From contig NC_014219.1 in assembly GCF_000093085.1 (NCBI RefSeq), positions 1,570,384-1,634,383 of the forward strand: DNA of 64,000 nt, written 5' to 3'. Origin of the DNA: [Bacillus] selenitireducens MLS10. Its GTDB lineage: Bacteria; Bacillota; Bacilli; Bacillales; Salisediminibacteriaceae. Shown here piece by piece: positions 25,436 through 34,870 of this stretch; positions within the stretch are counted from its first letter, which is position 1; each line of letters starts with the position of its first letter. The notes under the pieces were generated by a model. The model had not been told where the DNA came from and did no database searches. It was given only the letters and a program-made list of their open reading frames with translations. Both the position numbers and the translations under genes were made by a program.

Positions 25436-25750
25436 ATGGCAATTGTAAAAGCTAGTGACGCTACGTTTGCTGAAGAAACTGGACAAGGTGTAGTTCTCGC
25501 GGACTTTTGGGCTCCATGGTGCGGACCTTGTAAAATGATTGCACCGGTACTTGAAGAACTGGATGCAGATATGGGTGACAAAGTGAAGATTGTAAAACTC
25601 GATGTTGATGAAAATCAGCAGACAGCCAGCAAATTCGGTGTTATGAGTATCCCGACACTGCTCGTCTTCAAAGACGGTGAAGTTGTTGATCAGGTTGTCG
25701 GTTTCCAACCGAAAGAAGCACTTGCAGGAACCCTTCAAAAGCACATCTGA
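25436..25750 (+). CDS. trxA: Thioredoxin
   Basis: 104 residues, the same length as B. subtilis TrxA. The redox site WCGPCK (Cys29, Cys32) lies in the usual [18 protein letters not shown] context, and the cis-Pro loop is in [12 protein letters not shown]. It reduces protein disulphides in the cytosol, fed by thioredoxin reductase encoded elsewhere. ATG 25436 follows GAGGAGGAATGTTGAA; a start 18 nt upstream would lack a binding site. It has its own promoter and terminator. Confidence 0.97.
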   Translation: MAIVKASDATFAEETGQGVVLADFWAPWCGPCKMIAPVLEELDADMGDKVKIVKLDVDENQQTASKFGVMSIPTLLVFKDGEVVDQVVGFQPKEALAGTLQKHI

Positions 25751-25773
25751 TCAGTGATTGCTGTAACAGTAAG

Positions 25774-25808
25774 GACGTTTGGGGAATGGATCCCCAAACG
25801 TCTTTTTT
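25774..25808 (+). terminator. Terminator of trxA
   Basis: GACGTTTGGGGA (25774-25785), loop ATGGA, TCCCCAAACGTC (25791-25802), TTTTTT. The stem is a perfect 12 bp. Confidence 0.95.
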
Positions 25809-25963
25809 CTGTCTTGCTCCTGTCGCATCTGACGTGGCAGTGGATAATGCTCAGCGCCTCATTGGTGCAAGCTGTTATTCGTCCGTGCTAAACTGATAAA
25901 AGAACAGGCTGTGCTGCCAATGGTGGCAGCGCGACAGCAAGATCAGCAAAGGGGCGCTTACAC

Positions 25964-27745
25964 ATGCTCGAGAATAAACACAAGCTTGACCTGCTTCCAG
26001 CCCAGCCGGGCTGTTATCTGATGAAAAACAAACACCAGACCGTGATCTATGTCGGGAAGGCCAAAGTGCTCAAAAACAGGGTCAGGTCCTACTTTACCGG
26101 GAGTCATGATCAGAAGACTCAAATGCTTGTCAGTGAAATCGCGGATTTTGAATACATCGTCACCTCTTCGGAAATCGAAGCGCTCCTGCTTGAACAGAAT
26201 TTGATCAAAAAGCATGAGCCAAGATACAACGTTCTTTTAAAGGATGACAAGAGCTATCCATTCATCAAGATTACGAACGAAGAACATCCGCGACTGATCA
26301 CGACGCGGAATGTAAAAAAAGACGGGGCAAAATACTTCGGCCCATACCCGAATGCGTATTCCGCCAATGAAACGAAAAAGCTTCTTGACCGGATCTACCC
26401 ACTCCGCAAATGCCGCACGCTTCCCGATCGTGTCTGCCTTTACTACCACATCGGTCAGTGCTTGGCTCCGTGTGAGTTTGAAGTTACAGCAGATCAGAAT
26501 AAAACCATGGTTCAGGACATCACAAAATTCCTGAACGGCGGTCATAAAGAGGTGAAGGAAAGCATTGAGAAGAAAATGTATGAAGCGTCGGAAGAGATGA
26601 ATTTTGAACGGGCTAAAGAGCTCCGGGATCAGATGGTTCATATCGAAAATGTGATGGAAAAACAGAAAATTACCATTGCAGATCAGACGAATCGGGATGT
26701 ATTCGGCTTTGAAGTGGACAAAGGCTGGATGTGTGTCCAGGTATTTTTCGTGAGACAGGGAAAGCTCATTGAACGTGACGTCTCCCTGTTTCCGGTCTAT
26801 CAGGAGCCTGTCGATGATTTTTACACATTTATCGGTCAGTTCTATCTCGAAGAGCATCATAAAAAACCGAATGAGATCTTCGTTCAGTCAGGTGTGGATA
26901 CGGGGCTTGTCTCCGATTTCCTTGACGTGAAAGTGCTGGAACCGAAGCGGGGTCAGAAAAAGGAACTCGTTGATCTGGCCCGCAAAAATGCGTCCATCTC
27001 ATTAAAAGAAAAATTTGATCTGATCGAAAAAAATGAGAAAAAGACGATTCATGCGATTCAGGAACTCGGGCAGGTCATGAAGATCGACACACCGTATCGC
27101 ATCGAAGCCTTTGACAACTCCAATATTCAGGGTGTGGATCCGGTATCGGCCATGGTCTCGTTTCTTGACGGGAAGCCGGATAAAAAGAATTACAGAAAAT
27201 ACAAAGTGAAAACCGTGCAGGGCCCCGATGACTATGAATCCATGCGTGAGGTCATCAGACGCCGCTATAAGCGGCTGCTGACGGAAGAGCAGCCGTTGCC
27301 GGACCTGATTGTCATCGACGGCGGCAAAGGTCAAATATCCGCTGCACAGAGTGTCCTTGAAGATGAACTCGGACAGACGATTCCTGTTTGCGGTCTGGTG
27401 AAGGATGACAAACACCGGACGTCACAGCTCATGGCAGGGGATCCGCCGGAAGTTATCTCGTTAAAGCGGACGAGTGAGGCTTTTTATCTGCTTCAGCGCA
27501 TTCAGGATGAAGTCCACCGGTTTGCCATCACCTTTCACCGCAACGTGCGGAAGAAATCTCAGTTTCAGTCGATCCTCGATGACGTAGACGGGATCGGAGA
27601 AAAGAGGAAAAGAACCCTGTTAAAGACATTCGGGTCGCTGAAACGGATTAAACAGGCGTCTGTGGAAGAAATCGAGCGTGCAGGAATCCCTCAGTCTGTT
27701 GCTTCGGCCTTAAAGAGAGCCATCGAGGATGAACCTGTAAAATGA
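25964..27745 (+). CDS. uvrC: Excinuclease ABC subunit C
   Basis: 593 residues, normal length. UvrC makes both incisions in nucleotide excision repair with UvrA and UvrB. The N-terminal GIY-YIG nuclease ([20 protein letters not shown]) is followed by a Cys-containing segment ([15 protein letters not shown]), the UVR motif near residue 200 ([20 protein letters not shown]), an RNase H-like nuclease ([30 protein letters not shown]) and a C-terminal helix-hairpin-helix pair. RBS AAAGGGGCG precedes ATG 25964. It stands as a single gene. Confidence 0.97.
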   Translation: MLENKHKLDLLPAQPGCYLMKNKHQTVIYVGKAKVLKNRVRSYFTGSHDQKTQMLVSEIADFEYIVTSSEIEALLLEQNLIKKHEPRYNVLLKDDKSYPFIKITNEEHPRLITTRNVKKDGAKYFGPYPNAYSANETKKLLDRIYPLRKCRTLPDRVCLYYHIGQCLAPCEFEVTADQNKTMVQDITKFLNGGHKEVKESIEKKMYEASEEMNFERAKELRDQMVHIENVMEKQKITIADQTNRDVFGFEVDKGWMCVQVFFVRQGKLIERDVSLFPVYQEPVDDFYTFIGQFYLEEHHKKPNEIFVQSGVDTGLVSDFLDVKVLEPKRGQKKELVDLARKNASISLKEKFDLIEKNEKKTIHAIQELGQVMKIDTPYRIEAFDNSNIQGVDPVSAMVSFLDGKPDKKNYRKYKVKTVQGPDDYESMREVIRRRYKRLLTEEQPLPDLIVIDGGKGQISAAQSVLEDELGQTIPVCGLVKDDKHRTSQLMAGDPPEVISLKRTSEAFYLLQRIQDEVHRFAITFHRNVRKKSQFQSILDDVDGIGEKRKRTLLKTFGSLKRIKQASVEEIERAGIPQSVASALKRAIEDEPVK

Positions 27746-27758
27746 CCGATCAGCCGAA

Positions 27759-27787
27759 TTGCCAGTTCACTTCCTCCTTGTTATGAT
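27759..27787 (+). promoter_or_regulatory. lysC promoter
   Basis: TTGCCA (27759-27764), 17 bp, TATGAT (27782-27787). The leader of about 125 nt shows no lysine-riboswitch (L-box) motifs that I can recognise. Confidence 0.65.
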
Positions 27788-27917
27788 TAGTATTGTCTTT
27801 GTCCACTGTTTCGTCACATTTTTTCACAGTCTTTTAGATTCAGGTTTCAAATGCTGACGAGGTGGAAACGTATAAATGAACCAACGATTGACCAAAAACA
27901 TCGAGGAGGAATCGACA

Positions 27918-29165
27918 TTGGCAACGGTAGTTCAAAAATTTGGCGGCACATCCGTCGGTGATACAACGAAAATCAAACGGGTGGCTGAACGCATTAAACG
28001 AAGAATGGAAGCAGGTGACCAGGTGGTAACCGTCGTATCCGCGATGGGTAAATCCACAGACAAACTGGTGGATCTTGCTAACGATATTACAGAAGATCCG
28101 GATCCGCGCGAGATGGATATGCTGCTGACGACAGGTGAGCAGGTTACGATTTCCCTTGTTGTCATGGCGCTGAAAGAAATAGGTGTCGAAGCCGTTTCAT
28201 TGACCGGCTGGCAGGCCGGCATCCAAACGGAATGCACACATGGTGATGCCCGCATTACAGACATCGACAAATCGGCTGTACAGGATTATCTGGATGAAGG
28301 AAAAGCGGTGCTTGTTGCCGGATTCCAGGGCATCAGTGATGAAGGCAATATCACCACACTCGGACGCGGTGGATCAGATACGACAGCAGTGGCTTTGGCA
28401 GCCGCACTCGGTGCTGAGTCCTGCTCCATTTTCACCGACGTCACCGGTGTCTTCACCGCAGATCCGCGATATGTGGAACAGGCACGTCAAATGCCGAGCA
28501 TCTCCTATGATGAAATGCTTGAGCTTGCCAACCTCGGTGCAGGTGTCCTGCATCCGCGCGCGGTTGAATTTGCGAAGAATTACAATGTGCCGCTGATTGT
28601 GGCATCGAGTATGGAAGAAGTAGAGGGAACACTCGTTGAGGAGGAAGCATCCATGGAAAAGAATCTCGTTGTACGGGGTCTTGCTTTTGAGAAAGATGTA
28701 ACGAAAATTGCGATTGAACGTCTCCCGAATCAGTATGATACGATGTCGATGATCTTTAAGTTGCTTGCGGCAGACGGCATCAACGTCGATCTGATTATCC
28801 AGCAGACAACCAGCGATCATGCCCTGAATGTCTCATTTTCAGTCGATACTGATAAACTCGATCGTGCTCTTGAGATCCTTGAGGAGAACAAGGCGGAGCT
28901 TTGCTATTCAACAGTCCGTCATCAGAGCATGCTCAGTAAAGTGTCGATTGTCGGATCCGGCATGATTTCCAATCCGGGTGTTGCAGCGGATATGTTTGAG
29001 ACACTTGCCAAAGAAGAGATCGAAGTGATGATGGTCAGCACGTCAGAGATTGCTGTATCAGCGGTGGTCCCTGAAATGGATATGGTCCGTGCAGCCAACG
29101 CCCTTCACTCAACCTTTAAACTTGATGCGGAAGAACTCGAAAAGGTGGAAGCCTTAACGTCGTAA
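27918..29165 (+). CDS. lysC: Aspartokinase II, alpha subunit
   Basis: 415 residues. It phosphorylates aspartate at the head of lysine, diaminopimelate and threonine synthesis. The kinase domain starts VVQKFGGTSVGDTTKIKRV and has MLLTTGEQVTISL and TTLGRGGSDTTAVALAAALGA; two ACT domains follow (about residues 265-400). The start is TTG at 27918, seven nt behind GAGGAGGA; the upstream ATG (27876) would place that binding site inside the gene. The same frame also contains the beta-subunit start at 28653. A terminator follows the stop. Confidence 0.93.
   Translation: MATVVQKFGGTSVGDTTKIKRVAERIKRRMEAGDQVVTVVSAMGKSTDKLVDLANDITEDPDPREMDMLLTTGEQVTISLVVMALKEIGVEAVSLTGWQAGIQTECTHGDARITDIDKSAVQDYLDEGKAVLVAGFQGISDEGNITTLGRGGSDTTAVALAAALGAESCSIFTDVTGVFTADPRYVEQARQMPSISYDEMLELANLGAGVLHPRAVEFAKNYNVPLIVASSMEEVEGTLVEEEASMEKNLVVRGLAFEKDVTKIAIERLPNQYDTMSMIFKLLAADGINVDLIIQQTTSDHALNVSFSVDTDKLDRALEILEENKAELCYSTVRHQSMLSKVSIVGSGMISNPGVAADMFETLAKEEIEVMMVSTSEIAVSAVVPEMDMVRAANALHSTFKLDAEELEKVEALTS
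28653..29165 (+). CDS. lysC: Aspartokinase II beta subunit from an internal start
   Basis: An in-frame ATG at 28653 is preceded by GAGGAGGAA (28638-28646), six nt upstream, a strong ribosome binding site inside the alpha coding sequence. The product is 170 residues starting MEKNLVVRGLAFEKDVTKIA and contains both ACT regulatory domains without the kinase. B. subtilis lysC is known to make alpha and beta subunits this way and to assemble them as alpha2beta2. The same arrangement here is inferred from the sequence. Confidence 0.8.
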   Translation: MEKNLVVRGLAFEKDVTKIAIERLPNQYDTMSMIFKLLAADGINVDLIIQQTTSDHALNVSFSVDTDKLDRALEILEENKAELCYSTVRHQSMLSKVSIVGSGMISNPGVAADMFETLAKEEIEVMMVSTSEIAVSAVVPEMDMVRAANALHSTFKLDAEELEKVEALTS

Positions 29166-29202
29166 TCTATGACCGTTTATGAGCAGTCTTACTTCAACAG
29201 AC

Positions 29203-29250
29203 GAAAAGCCGAACCGCGGGGAATGTTCCCGTTGGTTCGGCTTTTCTTTT
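29203..29250 (+). terminator. Terminator of lysC
   Basis: GAAAAGCCGAACC (29203-29215) pairs with GGTTCGGCTTTTC (29234-29246), then TTTTC. The stem is a perfect 13 bp. Confidence 0.9.
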
Positions 29251-29272
29251 CGTGATTGCCTGAGACCGCTGT

Positions 29273-29698
29273 TCAGTCTGTATGATCTTTCACATCAGAC
29301 ATGATCGTGATCGCAACCGTCAGGGGCTGCTTCTTTTTGATGGTGTATGAGCCTTCGGAAACGACACCATCGCGAATTTCTTTAAGCTGAGCGAGAAAAC
29401 CGGTTTCCATGGAAAAAGCGCGTTCGTTGACCTGAAACGGTGTTTCAAGTTCATAGTGGGTCTGTTTGCTTTTCTCTTTCAGGAGTGTCAGCCTGCCCCA
29501 GCCGGCCTGTTCAAAAAACAGGACAGGATCTTCGGTGGCGCGCTCCTGGTGCTTTCGTGCAAGATGTTTGCCTGAATAGTAGAGGATCATGCTTTCGTCT
29601 TCACCAAGCAGCTCCGGGATCACATCATTTCTCAAAATGTCATAACTGAAACCGGGGACGGTTTCAGGGATTTCGCGTTCTTTTCTTTTTTTGAACAT
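29273..29698 (-). CDS. yslB: YslB family protein (DUF2507)
   Basis: A 141-residue cytosolic protein. PGFSYDILRNDVIPELLGEDESMILYYSGKHLARKH and FFEQAGWGRLTLLKEK match the YslB/DUF2507 family, which resembles V4R-type small-molecule-binding domains. Its role is unknown. The minus-strand ATG follows GAAGGATGATGACAC. yslB sits between lysC and sdhC in B. subtilis as well; here ktrB has entered the interval. The lysC terminator may also serve its 3' end. Confidence 0.82.
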   Translation of the reverse strand: MFKKRKEREIPETVPGFSYDILRNDVIPELLGEDESMILYYSGKHLARKHQERATEDPVLFFEQAGWGRLTLLKEKSKQTHYELETPFQVNERAFSMETGFLAQLKEIRDGVVSEGSYTIKKKQPLTVAITIMSDVKDHTD

Positions 29699-29846
29699 GT
29701 GTCATCATCCTTCGTTGTCAGTACTGAATGACCGAATGCCATTCTTTCTTACTTGTTGTCCATGTGTCCAAACACTCTTTTATGCCATCCTTTTATTTTA
29801 TCATGAAAAGATTCTCTGACAAGATATAGTTAACCCCGTGAAGTCA

Positions 29847-29855
29847 TGATATACT
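29847..29855 (+). promoter_or_regulatory. Extended -10 promoter of ktrB
   Basis: TGATATACT at 29847-29855, a TG-n-TATACT box, about 32 bp before the ATG. The -35 box is weak. Confidence 0.4.
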
Positions 29856-29886
29856 ATTCTCCGTATTCATCGAGGGAGGTTTGATC

Positions 29887-31236
29887 ATGAAACTGGGTGC
29901 AGCCAGATTTTTATCACCGTTTCGCATTATTGTTGCGTCTTACGTCATTGCCATGTTTGTTTTCAGCATTCTGTTGTACCTCCCTGTATCGACCCAGGAG
30001 GGCGTAACAGTCACATATTCCGAAGCGCTGTTCACTTCTGTCAGCGCCGTGAGCGTCACCGGGCTGACTGTTTTGAATGTATCTGAGACGTACAGTCCGC
30101 TCGGGATCTTTTTTCTCGCCTCGGCAATTCAGCTTGGCGGGATCGGAGTCATGACCCTCGGTACATTTATCTGGATGGTCATGGGCAAAAAGATCGCCCT
30201 CTCGCAGCGCATGCTGATCATGGTCGACCATAATCAGATTTCATTTGCAGGTATGGTAAAGCTGATGCGGGGGATTCTTTTTGTTGCTTTTGGTATCGAA
30301 TTGACCGGTGCCCTGATTTTGGGGACTTATTATACGAATTATTTTGATTCAGTGGGTGAAGCGTTTTATCAGGGAGCCTTCGGTGCGCTGAGCGCATTTA
30401 CAAATGCGGGTTTTGATGTTACCGGCCAGTCACTGATTCCGTTCGCTGATGACTATTTTGTTCAGCTTGTGAATATCCTTCTGATCTTTGCCGGAGCCAT
30501 CGGGTTTCCGGTGCTGATGGAACTGAAAGAGTATTTCACGACGAAAGATACGCAGTTTCGTTTCAGCCTGTTCACGAAAATTGCCACGGCGACGTATTTT
30601 ATCGTCTTTGCGATCGGGGCTGTCGGTCTGTGGATCACAGAGCGGACTGCGTTTTATGATGGCATGGTCTGGCATCAGCAGCTCTTCTTCTCCCTGTTCA
30701 ATTCTGCCACGGCAAGGAGCGGTGGTCTCGCTACCATGGACATGAATGAACTTACAATGGCGAGTCTCATGCTTCTCTCGGGACTCATGATTATCGGTGC
30801 GAGTCCGTCGAGTGTGGGCGGCGGGATCCGGACCACGACGCTTGCAGTCATGTTCTTGACGATCCGAAGCTTTGCTCTCGGGCGCTCCGATGTCAAAGTG
30901 TTCGGCAGAGAGATTCATATCGAAGATCAGCAGAAATCCTTTATCGTGCTGTCGGTCTTTGCTGTCGGTCTGTTTGCCGCCATTACCGGGATCAGTTTCC
31001 TAGAGACCGGACAGGATGTGGCCCTTGAAGCGATTATCTTTGAAGCAAGCTCTGCCTTTGGTACGTCGGGGCTTTCCATGGGCATCACACCGGATTTATC
31101 CCAGGGCAGTCAGATCATCCTGATGATTCTGATGCTGATCGGCCGGGTGGGGCTTGTAGCCTTTTTATTCTCGATCCGTGCAAGGGAAAAGAAAACCCAT
31201 TATCAATATCCGAAGGAACGGATCATTATCGGGTAA
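29887..31236 (+). CDS. ktrB: Ktr/Trk-type potassium uptake membrane subunit
   Basis: 449 residues. Four membrane-pore-membrane repeats are visible, with filter glycines in SVSAVSVTGLTV, SAFTNAGFDVTG, NSATARSGGLATM and SSAFGTSGLSMG. ASPSSVGGGIRTTT marks the third-repeat loop that gates the channel. It imports K+ driven by Na+ or the membrane potential and needs a cytosolic RCK subunit (KtrA/KtrC), whose gene is not nearby. KtrB and KtrD are similar, so the letter is tentative. ATG 29887 is spaced 7 nt from GGGAGG. It matters for osmotic adaptation. Confidence 0.9.
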   Translation: MKLGAARFLSPFRIIVASYVIAMFVFSILLYLPVSTQEGVTVTYSEALFTSVSAVSVTGLTVLNVSETYSPLGIFFLASAIQLGGIGVMTLGTFIWMVMGKKIALSQRMLIMVDHNQISFAGMVKLMRGILFVAFGIELTGALILGTYYTNYFDSVGEAFYQGAFGALSAFTNAGFDVTGQSLIPFADDYFVQLVNILLIFAGAIGFPVLMELKEYFTTKDTQFRFSLFTKIATATYFIVFAIGAVGLWITERTAFYDGMVWHQQLFFSLFNSATARSGGLATMDMNELTMASLMLLSGLMIIGASPSSVGGGIRTTTLAVMFLTIRSFALGRSDVKVFGREIHIEDQQKSFIVLSVFAVGLFAAITGISFLETGQDVALEAIIFEASSAFGTSGLSMGITPDLSQGSQIILMILMLIGRVGLVAFLFSIRAREKKTHYQYPKERIIIG

Positions 31237-31322
31237 GATATGGATGGTATTTACAGTATTGTGCAATAGTAAGATGCTTGTTATTGTACAAACTTACAAA
31301 AAACTGAATGGATTCTCAATTA

Positions 31323-31362
31323 GCGGCTAATTTTCTCAAAGAAGTTGGCCGCGCCTTTTTTT
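31323..31362 (+). terminator. Terminator of ktrB
   Basis: GCGGCTAA (31323-31330) pairs with TTGGCCGC (31345-31352), with inner TTCT/AGAA pairing, then a run of seven T after GCC. Confidence 0.75.
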
Positions 31363-31464
31363 GTTGGATGTTTCTATGAAATTCAGGTGAAATAACCGGC
31401 TGAAATTTAAGAATTTTCACAATGGTCAACGTTTTTCTGTTAAAATAATAGTGAATCCGCTTTC

Positions 31465-31493
31465 TTGACGGAGGCCCGTCATAGCGGTAAAAT
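31465..31493 (+). promoter_or_regulatory. sdhCAB promoter
   Basis: TTGACG (31465-31470), 17 bp, TAAAAT (31488-31493). It leaves a leader of about 140 nt before sdhC, long enough for the leader frame at 31580. Confidence 0.75.
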
Positions 31494-31579
31494 AAAATTG
31501 TCAAACTTTATACAAAGTTGTGGCAGTTTTTAGTCTTTTCATGTTAATGTGATAAGAATTGCTGATAAAGGAGGGTAAA

Positions 31580-31636
31580 TTGCCGGAAACGTATTTTGTC
31601 AGTCAGCCATTATCAATTTGTACAGGGGGAGAATGA
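31580..31636 (+). CDS. Possible 18-residue leader peptide of sdhC
   Basis: TTG at 31580 lies 4 nt after AAAGGAGGG, a stronger ribosome binding site than many real genes here. The frame reads MPETYFVSQPLSICTGGE and ends TGA at 31634-31636, one nt before the sdhC ATG. Its stop lies just downstream of the sdhC binding site, so ribosomes translating it could couple to, or occlude, sdhC. It could also be chance. No homologue is known to me. Confidence 0.35.
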   Translation: MPETYFVSQPLSICTGGE

Positions 31637-31637
31637 C

Positions 31638-32252
31638 ATGTCGACGAATAATCGCGAATTTTTTTACAGAAAGCTTCATTCATTGCTCGGCGTTATACCA
31701 GTCGGTGCATTCCTGATCGTCCACCTGACCGTCAACTATTACGCGGTTCAGGGAGAGGAAGCCTACAATCAGGCCGTCGCATTTATGGAGAGTCTGCCGT
31801 TTGTCTATGTACTTGAAATTTTCTTAATATTCCTTCCACTTCTGTTTCATGCCATCTACGGGATGTATATCGTATTTCAGGCAAAGAATAACACGTCTAC
31901 ATACAGTTATTTCAGAAACTGGATGTTCATGCTTCAGCGTGTATCCGGTGTGATTGTGTTTATTTTCGTTGTCTGGCACGTATGGGATACCCGGATTCAG
32001 AAGATGTTCGGCGCTGAAGTGAACTTTGACATGATGGTGGACATTGTCCAGAATCCGATCGCACTGGTCGGCTACATCATCGGTATTACCGCAGCTACAT
32101 TCCACTTTGCCAACGGGATTTGGGCGTTCCTGATCACGTGGGGCATTACGGTTTCACCCCGCTCTCAAAAAATTTCCCAGTATATCACAATGGGGATTTT
32201 CGTTATCCTGACGTTTGTCGGAATCCGTGCCATCCTGGCATTTGTCATCTAG
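31638..32252 (+). CDS. sdhC: Succinate dehydrogenase cytochrome b558 subunit
   Basis: 204 residues, matching B. subtilis SdhC (202). Five membrane helices carry a di-haem b centre; likely haem His ligands sit in FFYRKLHSLLGVIP, PVGAFLIVHLTVNYY, LLFHAIYGMYI, VFIFVVWHVWD and AATFHFANGIWAF. It anchors SdhAB and passes electrons to menaquinone. ATG 31638 follows AGGGGGAGA; an upstream in-frame ATG (31596) has no such site. First gene of sdhCAB, the complex II operon linking the TCA cycle to respiration. Confidence 0.95.
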   Translation: MSTNNREFFYRKLHSLLGVIPVGAFLIVHLTVNYYAVQGEEAYNQAVAFMESLPFVYVLEIFLIFLPLLFHAIYGMYIVFQAKNNTSTYSYFRNWMFMLQRVSGVIVFIFVVWHVWDTRIQKMFGAEVNFDMMVDIVQNPIALVGYIIGITAATFHFANGIWAFLITWGITVSPRSQKISQYITMGIFVILTFVGIRAILAFVI

Positions 32253-32279
32253 TAGTCCAATAGAAGGAGTGTATGTGAC

Positions 32280-34052
32280 ATGAGCAAAGGAAAAATTATC
32301 GTTGTAGGCGGCGGACTCGCCGGCCTGATGGCGACAATCAAAGCAGCCGAAAGGGGGATGACGGTGGATCTGTTCTCCGTTGTACCCGTAAAACGTTCAC
32401 ACTCTGTGTGTGCCCAGGGCGGCATAAACGGAGCCTTGAATACAATGGGTGAAGGTGACTCCACGTGGGAGCACTTTGATGATTCCGTATACGGCGGGGA
32501 CTTCCTTGCCAATCAGCCTCCGGTAAAAGCCATGTGCGACGCGGCACCGGGGATCATTCATCTCCTTGACCGCATGGGTGTTATGTTTAACCGGACGGCA
32601 GAAGGACTTCTTGCTCTGCGCCGGTTTGGCGGCACGCAGCATCACCGTACGGCATTTGCCGGTGCAACGACGGGACAGCAGCTGTTGTATGCACTTGATG
32701 AGCAGGTTCGCCGCCACGAAGTCAACGGACTTGTGAACAAGTATGAGGGATGGGAATTCCTTCATGCCGTACTTGACGATGACAATGTCTGCCGTGGTAT
32801 TACCGCACAGGACCTGAACTCCTCTGAGATTCAGTCATTCCGCGGGGATGCGGTGATTCTGGCGACGGGTGGACCGGGCATCATCTTCGGCAAGTCCACG
32901 AACTCCATGATCAATACCGGCTATGCCGCAGCGGCGGTCTATGAGCAGGGTGCCTACTACGCGAACGGGGAATTCATTCAGATTCACCCGACAGCGATTC
33001 CGGGGGATGACAAACTCCGCCTCATGAGTGAATCAGCCCGTGGTGAAGGCGGCCGTGTCTGGACCTATGATGAGAACGGAAAACCTTGGTACTTCCTTGA
33101 AGAGAAGTATCCGGCATACGGAAATCTCGTACCGCGTGATATTGCGACTCGTGAGATTTTCCACGTCTGTGTGGATAAAAAGCTCGGTATCAACGGAGAG
33201 AACATGGTCTACCTTGATCTCTCGCACAAGGATCCGAAAGAGCTCGACATCAAACTTGGCGGCATCATGGAGATCTATGAGAAGTTCATGGGTGATGATC
33301 CGCGTAAAGTGCCGATGAAGATCTTCCCTGCGGTGCACTATTCCATGGGCGGTCTCTGGGTTGACTACGATCAGATGACCAACATTCCAGGCCTGTTTGC
33401 CGCCGGTGAAGTGGATTATTCCATTCACGGTGCAAACCGCCTCGGTGCGAATTCCCTGCTCTCTTCGATCTTTGGCGGCATGGTTGCCGGACCGAAAGCA
33501 GCTGAGTATATCGACGGTCTCGATCAGCTTGCAGAGGAGATGGACAGTCGTGTATTCGACGCCCAAGTGCAAAAGGATCAGGATGAGTTTAACAAGATCC
33601 TCAAGATGAACGGCACAGAAAATGCCTTTAAACTTCACCAGGAACTCGGATCGCTGATGACGGAAAACGTCACCGTTGTCCGTGAGAACGATCGTCTTGC
33701 CAAGACAGATGAAGCCATCGTGTCCCTTCTTGAGCGTTATCAGAACATCAGTATTGATGATACCTCACAATGGTCCAATCAGAGTGCCGCATTCATTCGT
33801 CAGTTGAAAGCCATGATGAATCTCGCACGCGTGGTAACCGTCGGCGCACTCAACCGGAATGAAAGCCGGGGCGCTCATTACAAACCGGAATTCCCGGACC
33901 GTAATGACGAAGAATGGCTGAAGACAACAAAGGCCAAATTCAACCCGGAAACACAGGATCCGGTATTTGAATATGAAGATGTGGATGTGTCGCTGATTGA
34001 GCCGCGTAAGCGAGATTATACTTCCAAGAAAAAGGCTGGTGAGAAAGCATGA
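32280..34052 (+). CDS. sdhA: Succinate dehydrogenase flavoprotein subunit
   Basis: 590 residues (B. subtilis 586). The FAD-binding Rossmann start is IIVVGGGLAGLMATIKAAERG, and the covalent-flavin His (His41) lies in RSHSVCAQGGING. Active-site regions include FAAGEVDYSIHGANRLGANS. It oxidises succinate to fumarate on the cytosolic face. Its stop overlaps the sdhB start by four bases (ATGA), typical of coupled subunits. RBS GAAGGAGTGTATGTGAC. Confidence 0.97.
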   Translation: MSKGKIIVVGGGLAGLMATIKAAERGMTVDLFSVVPVKRSHSVCAQGGINGALNTMGEGDSTWEHFDDSVYGGDFLANQPPVKAMCDAAPGIIHLLDRMGVMFNRTAEGLLALRRFGGTQHHRTAFAGATTGQQLLYALDEQVRRHEVNGLVNKYEGWEFLHAVLDDDNVCRGITAQDLNSSEIQSFRGDAVILATGGPGIIFGKSTNSMINTGYAAAAVYEQGAYYANGEFIQIHPTAIPGDDKLRLMSESARGEGGRVWTYDENGKPWYFLEEKYPAYGNLVPRDIATREIFHVCVDKKLGINGENMVYLDLSHKDPKELDIKLGGIMEIYEKFMGDDPRKVPMKIFPAVHYSMGGLWVDYDQMTNIPGLFAAGEVDYSIHGANRLGANSLLSSIFGGMVAGPKAAEYIDGLDQLAEEMDSRVFDAQVQKDQDEFNKILKMNGTENAFKLHQELGSLMTENVTVVRENDRLAKTDEAIVSLLERYQNISIDDTSQWSNQSAAFIRQLKAMMNLARVVTVGALNRNESRGAHYKPEFPDRNDEEWLKTTKAKFNPETQDPVFEYEDVDVSLIEPRKRDYTSKKKAGEKA

Positions 34053-34813
34053 GTGAAAAAACCATCTCACTGATTATCAAACGGCAGGAAAACCAGGAGA
34101 GTGCCCCGTATGAAGAGAAGTTTGAGATTCCGTACCGCTCAAACATGAACGTCATATCGGCGCTGATGGAAATTCGTCGAAATCCAAAGAATGCCCTGGG
34201 CAAAGACACCACGGCAGTCGCATGGGATGCAAGCTGTCTTGAAGAGGTGTGCGGAGCCTGTTCCATGGTCATTAACGGAAAACCGCGCCAATCCTGTACA
34301 GCGTTGATTGATCAGCTTGAACAGCCGATCCGGCTTGAGCCGATGAATACGTTCCCGGTCATCCGTGATCTGCAGGTCGACCGCAGCCGAATGTTTGACT
34401 CGCTGAAGCGGGTCAAAGCCTGGGTGCCGATCGACGGTACACATGACCTGGGTTCCGGACCGAGAATGCCGGAAGCGAAGCGCCAGTGGGCGTACGAACT
34501 GTCAAAATGCATGACGTGCGGTGTTTGTTTGCAGGCATGTCCAAACGTCAACAGCAAATCCCCGTTTATCGGACCTGCACCGATCTCTCAGGTGCGTCTC
34601 TTTAACGCCCACCCGACTGGTGCGATGCATAAGGCAGAGCGTCTTCAGACGTTGATGGACGGTGAAGGCGGACTGTCCAATTGCGGAAACTCGCAAAACT
34701 GTGTGGAAGCCTGTCCGAAGGAGATTCCACTGACCACGTCCATTGCTGCTTTGAATCGTGAGACCACATTACAATCATTCAAAGATTTCTTTGGTACCGA
34801 TCACACGGCATAA
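34049..34813 (+). CDS. sdhB: Succinate dehydrogenase iron-sulfur subunit
   Basis: 254 residues (B. subtilis 253). The N-terminal plant-type ferredoxin domain has CLEEVCGACSMVINGKPRQSC for the 2Fe-2S centre. The C-terminal domain has CMTCGVCLQACPNV and NCVEACPKEIP for the 4Fe-4S and 3Fe-4S centres. It carries electrons from SdhA flavin to SdhC haem. Last gene of the operon; a terminator-like hairpin follows. Confidence 0.97.
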   Translation: MSEKTISLIIKRQENQESAPYEEKFEIPYRSNMNVISALMEIRRNPKNALGKDTTAVAWDASCLEEVCGACSMVINGKPRQSCTALIDQLEQPIRLEPMNTFPVIRDLQVDRSRMFDSLKRVKAWVPIDGTHDLGSGPRMPEAKRQWAYELSKCMTCGVCLQACPNVNSKSPFIGPAPISQVRLFNAHPTGAMHKAERLQTLMDGEGGLSNCGNSQNCVEACPKEIPLTTSIAALNRETTLQSFKDFFGTDHTA

Positions 34814-34817
34814 GGTC

Positions 34818-34860
34818 AACAGGAAGAGAGAGGGCCTGTCCTTCTCTCTTCTGTTTCTTT
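34818..34860 (+). terminator. Terminator of sdhCAB
   Basis: AACAGGAAGAGAGA (34818-34831) pairs with TCTCTCTTCTGTT (34843-34855), with one bulged G, then TCTTTT. Confidence 0.78.
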
Positions 34861-34870
34861 TGCGCAATAA

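Noticed and set aside
25039..25581. 180-codon minus-strand frame across the etfA-trxA gap
   Set aside because: It covers the trxA promoter and N-terminus and the etfA terminator, and looks like a chance frame.
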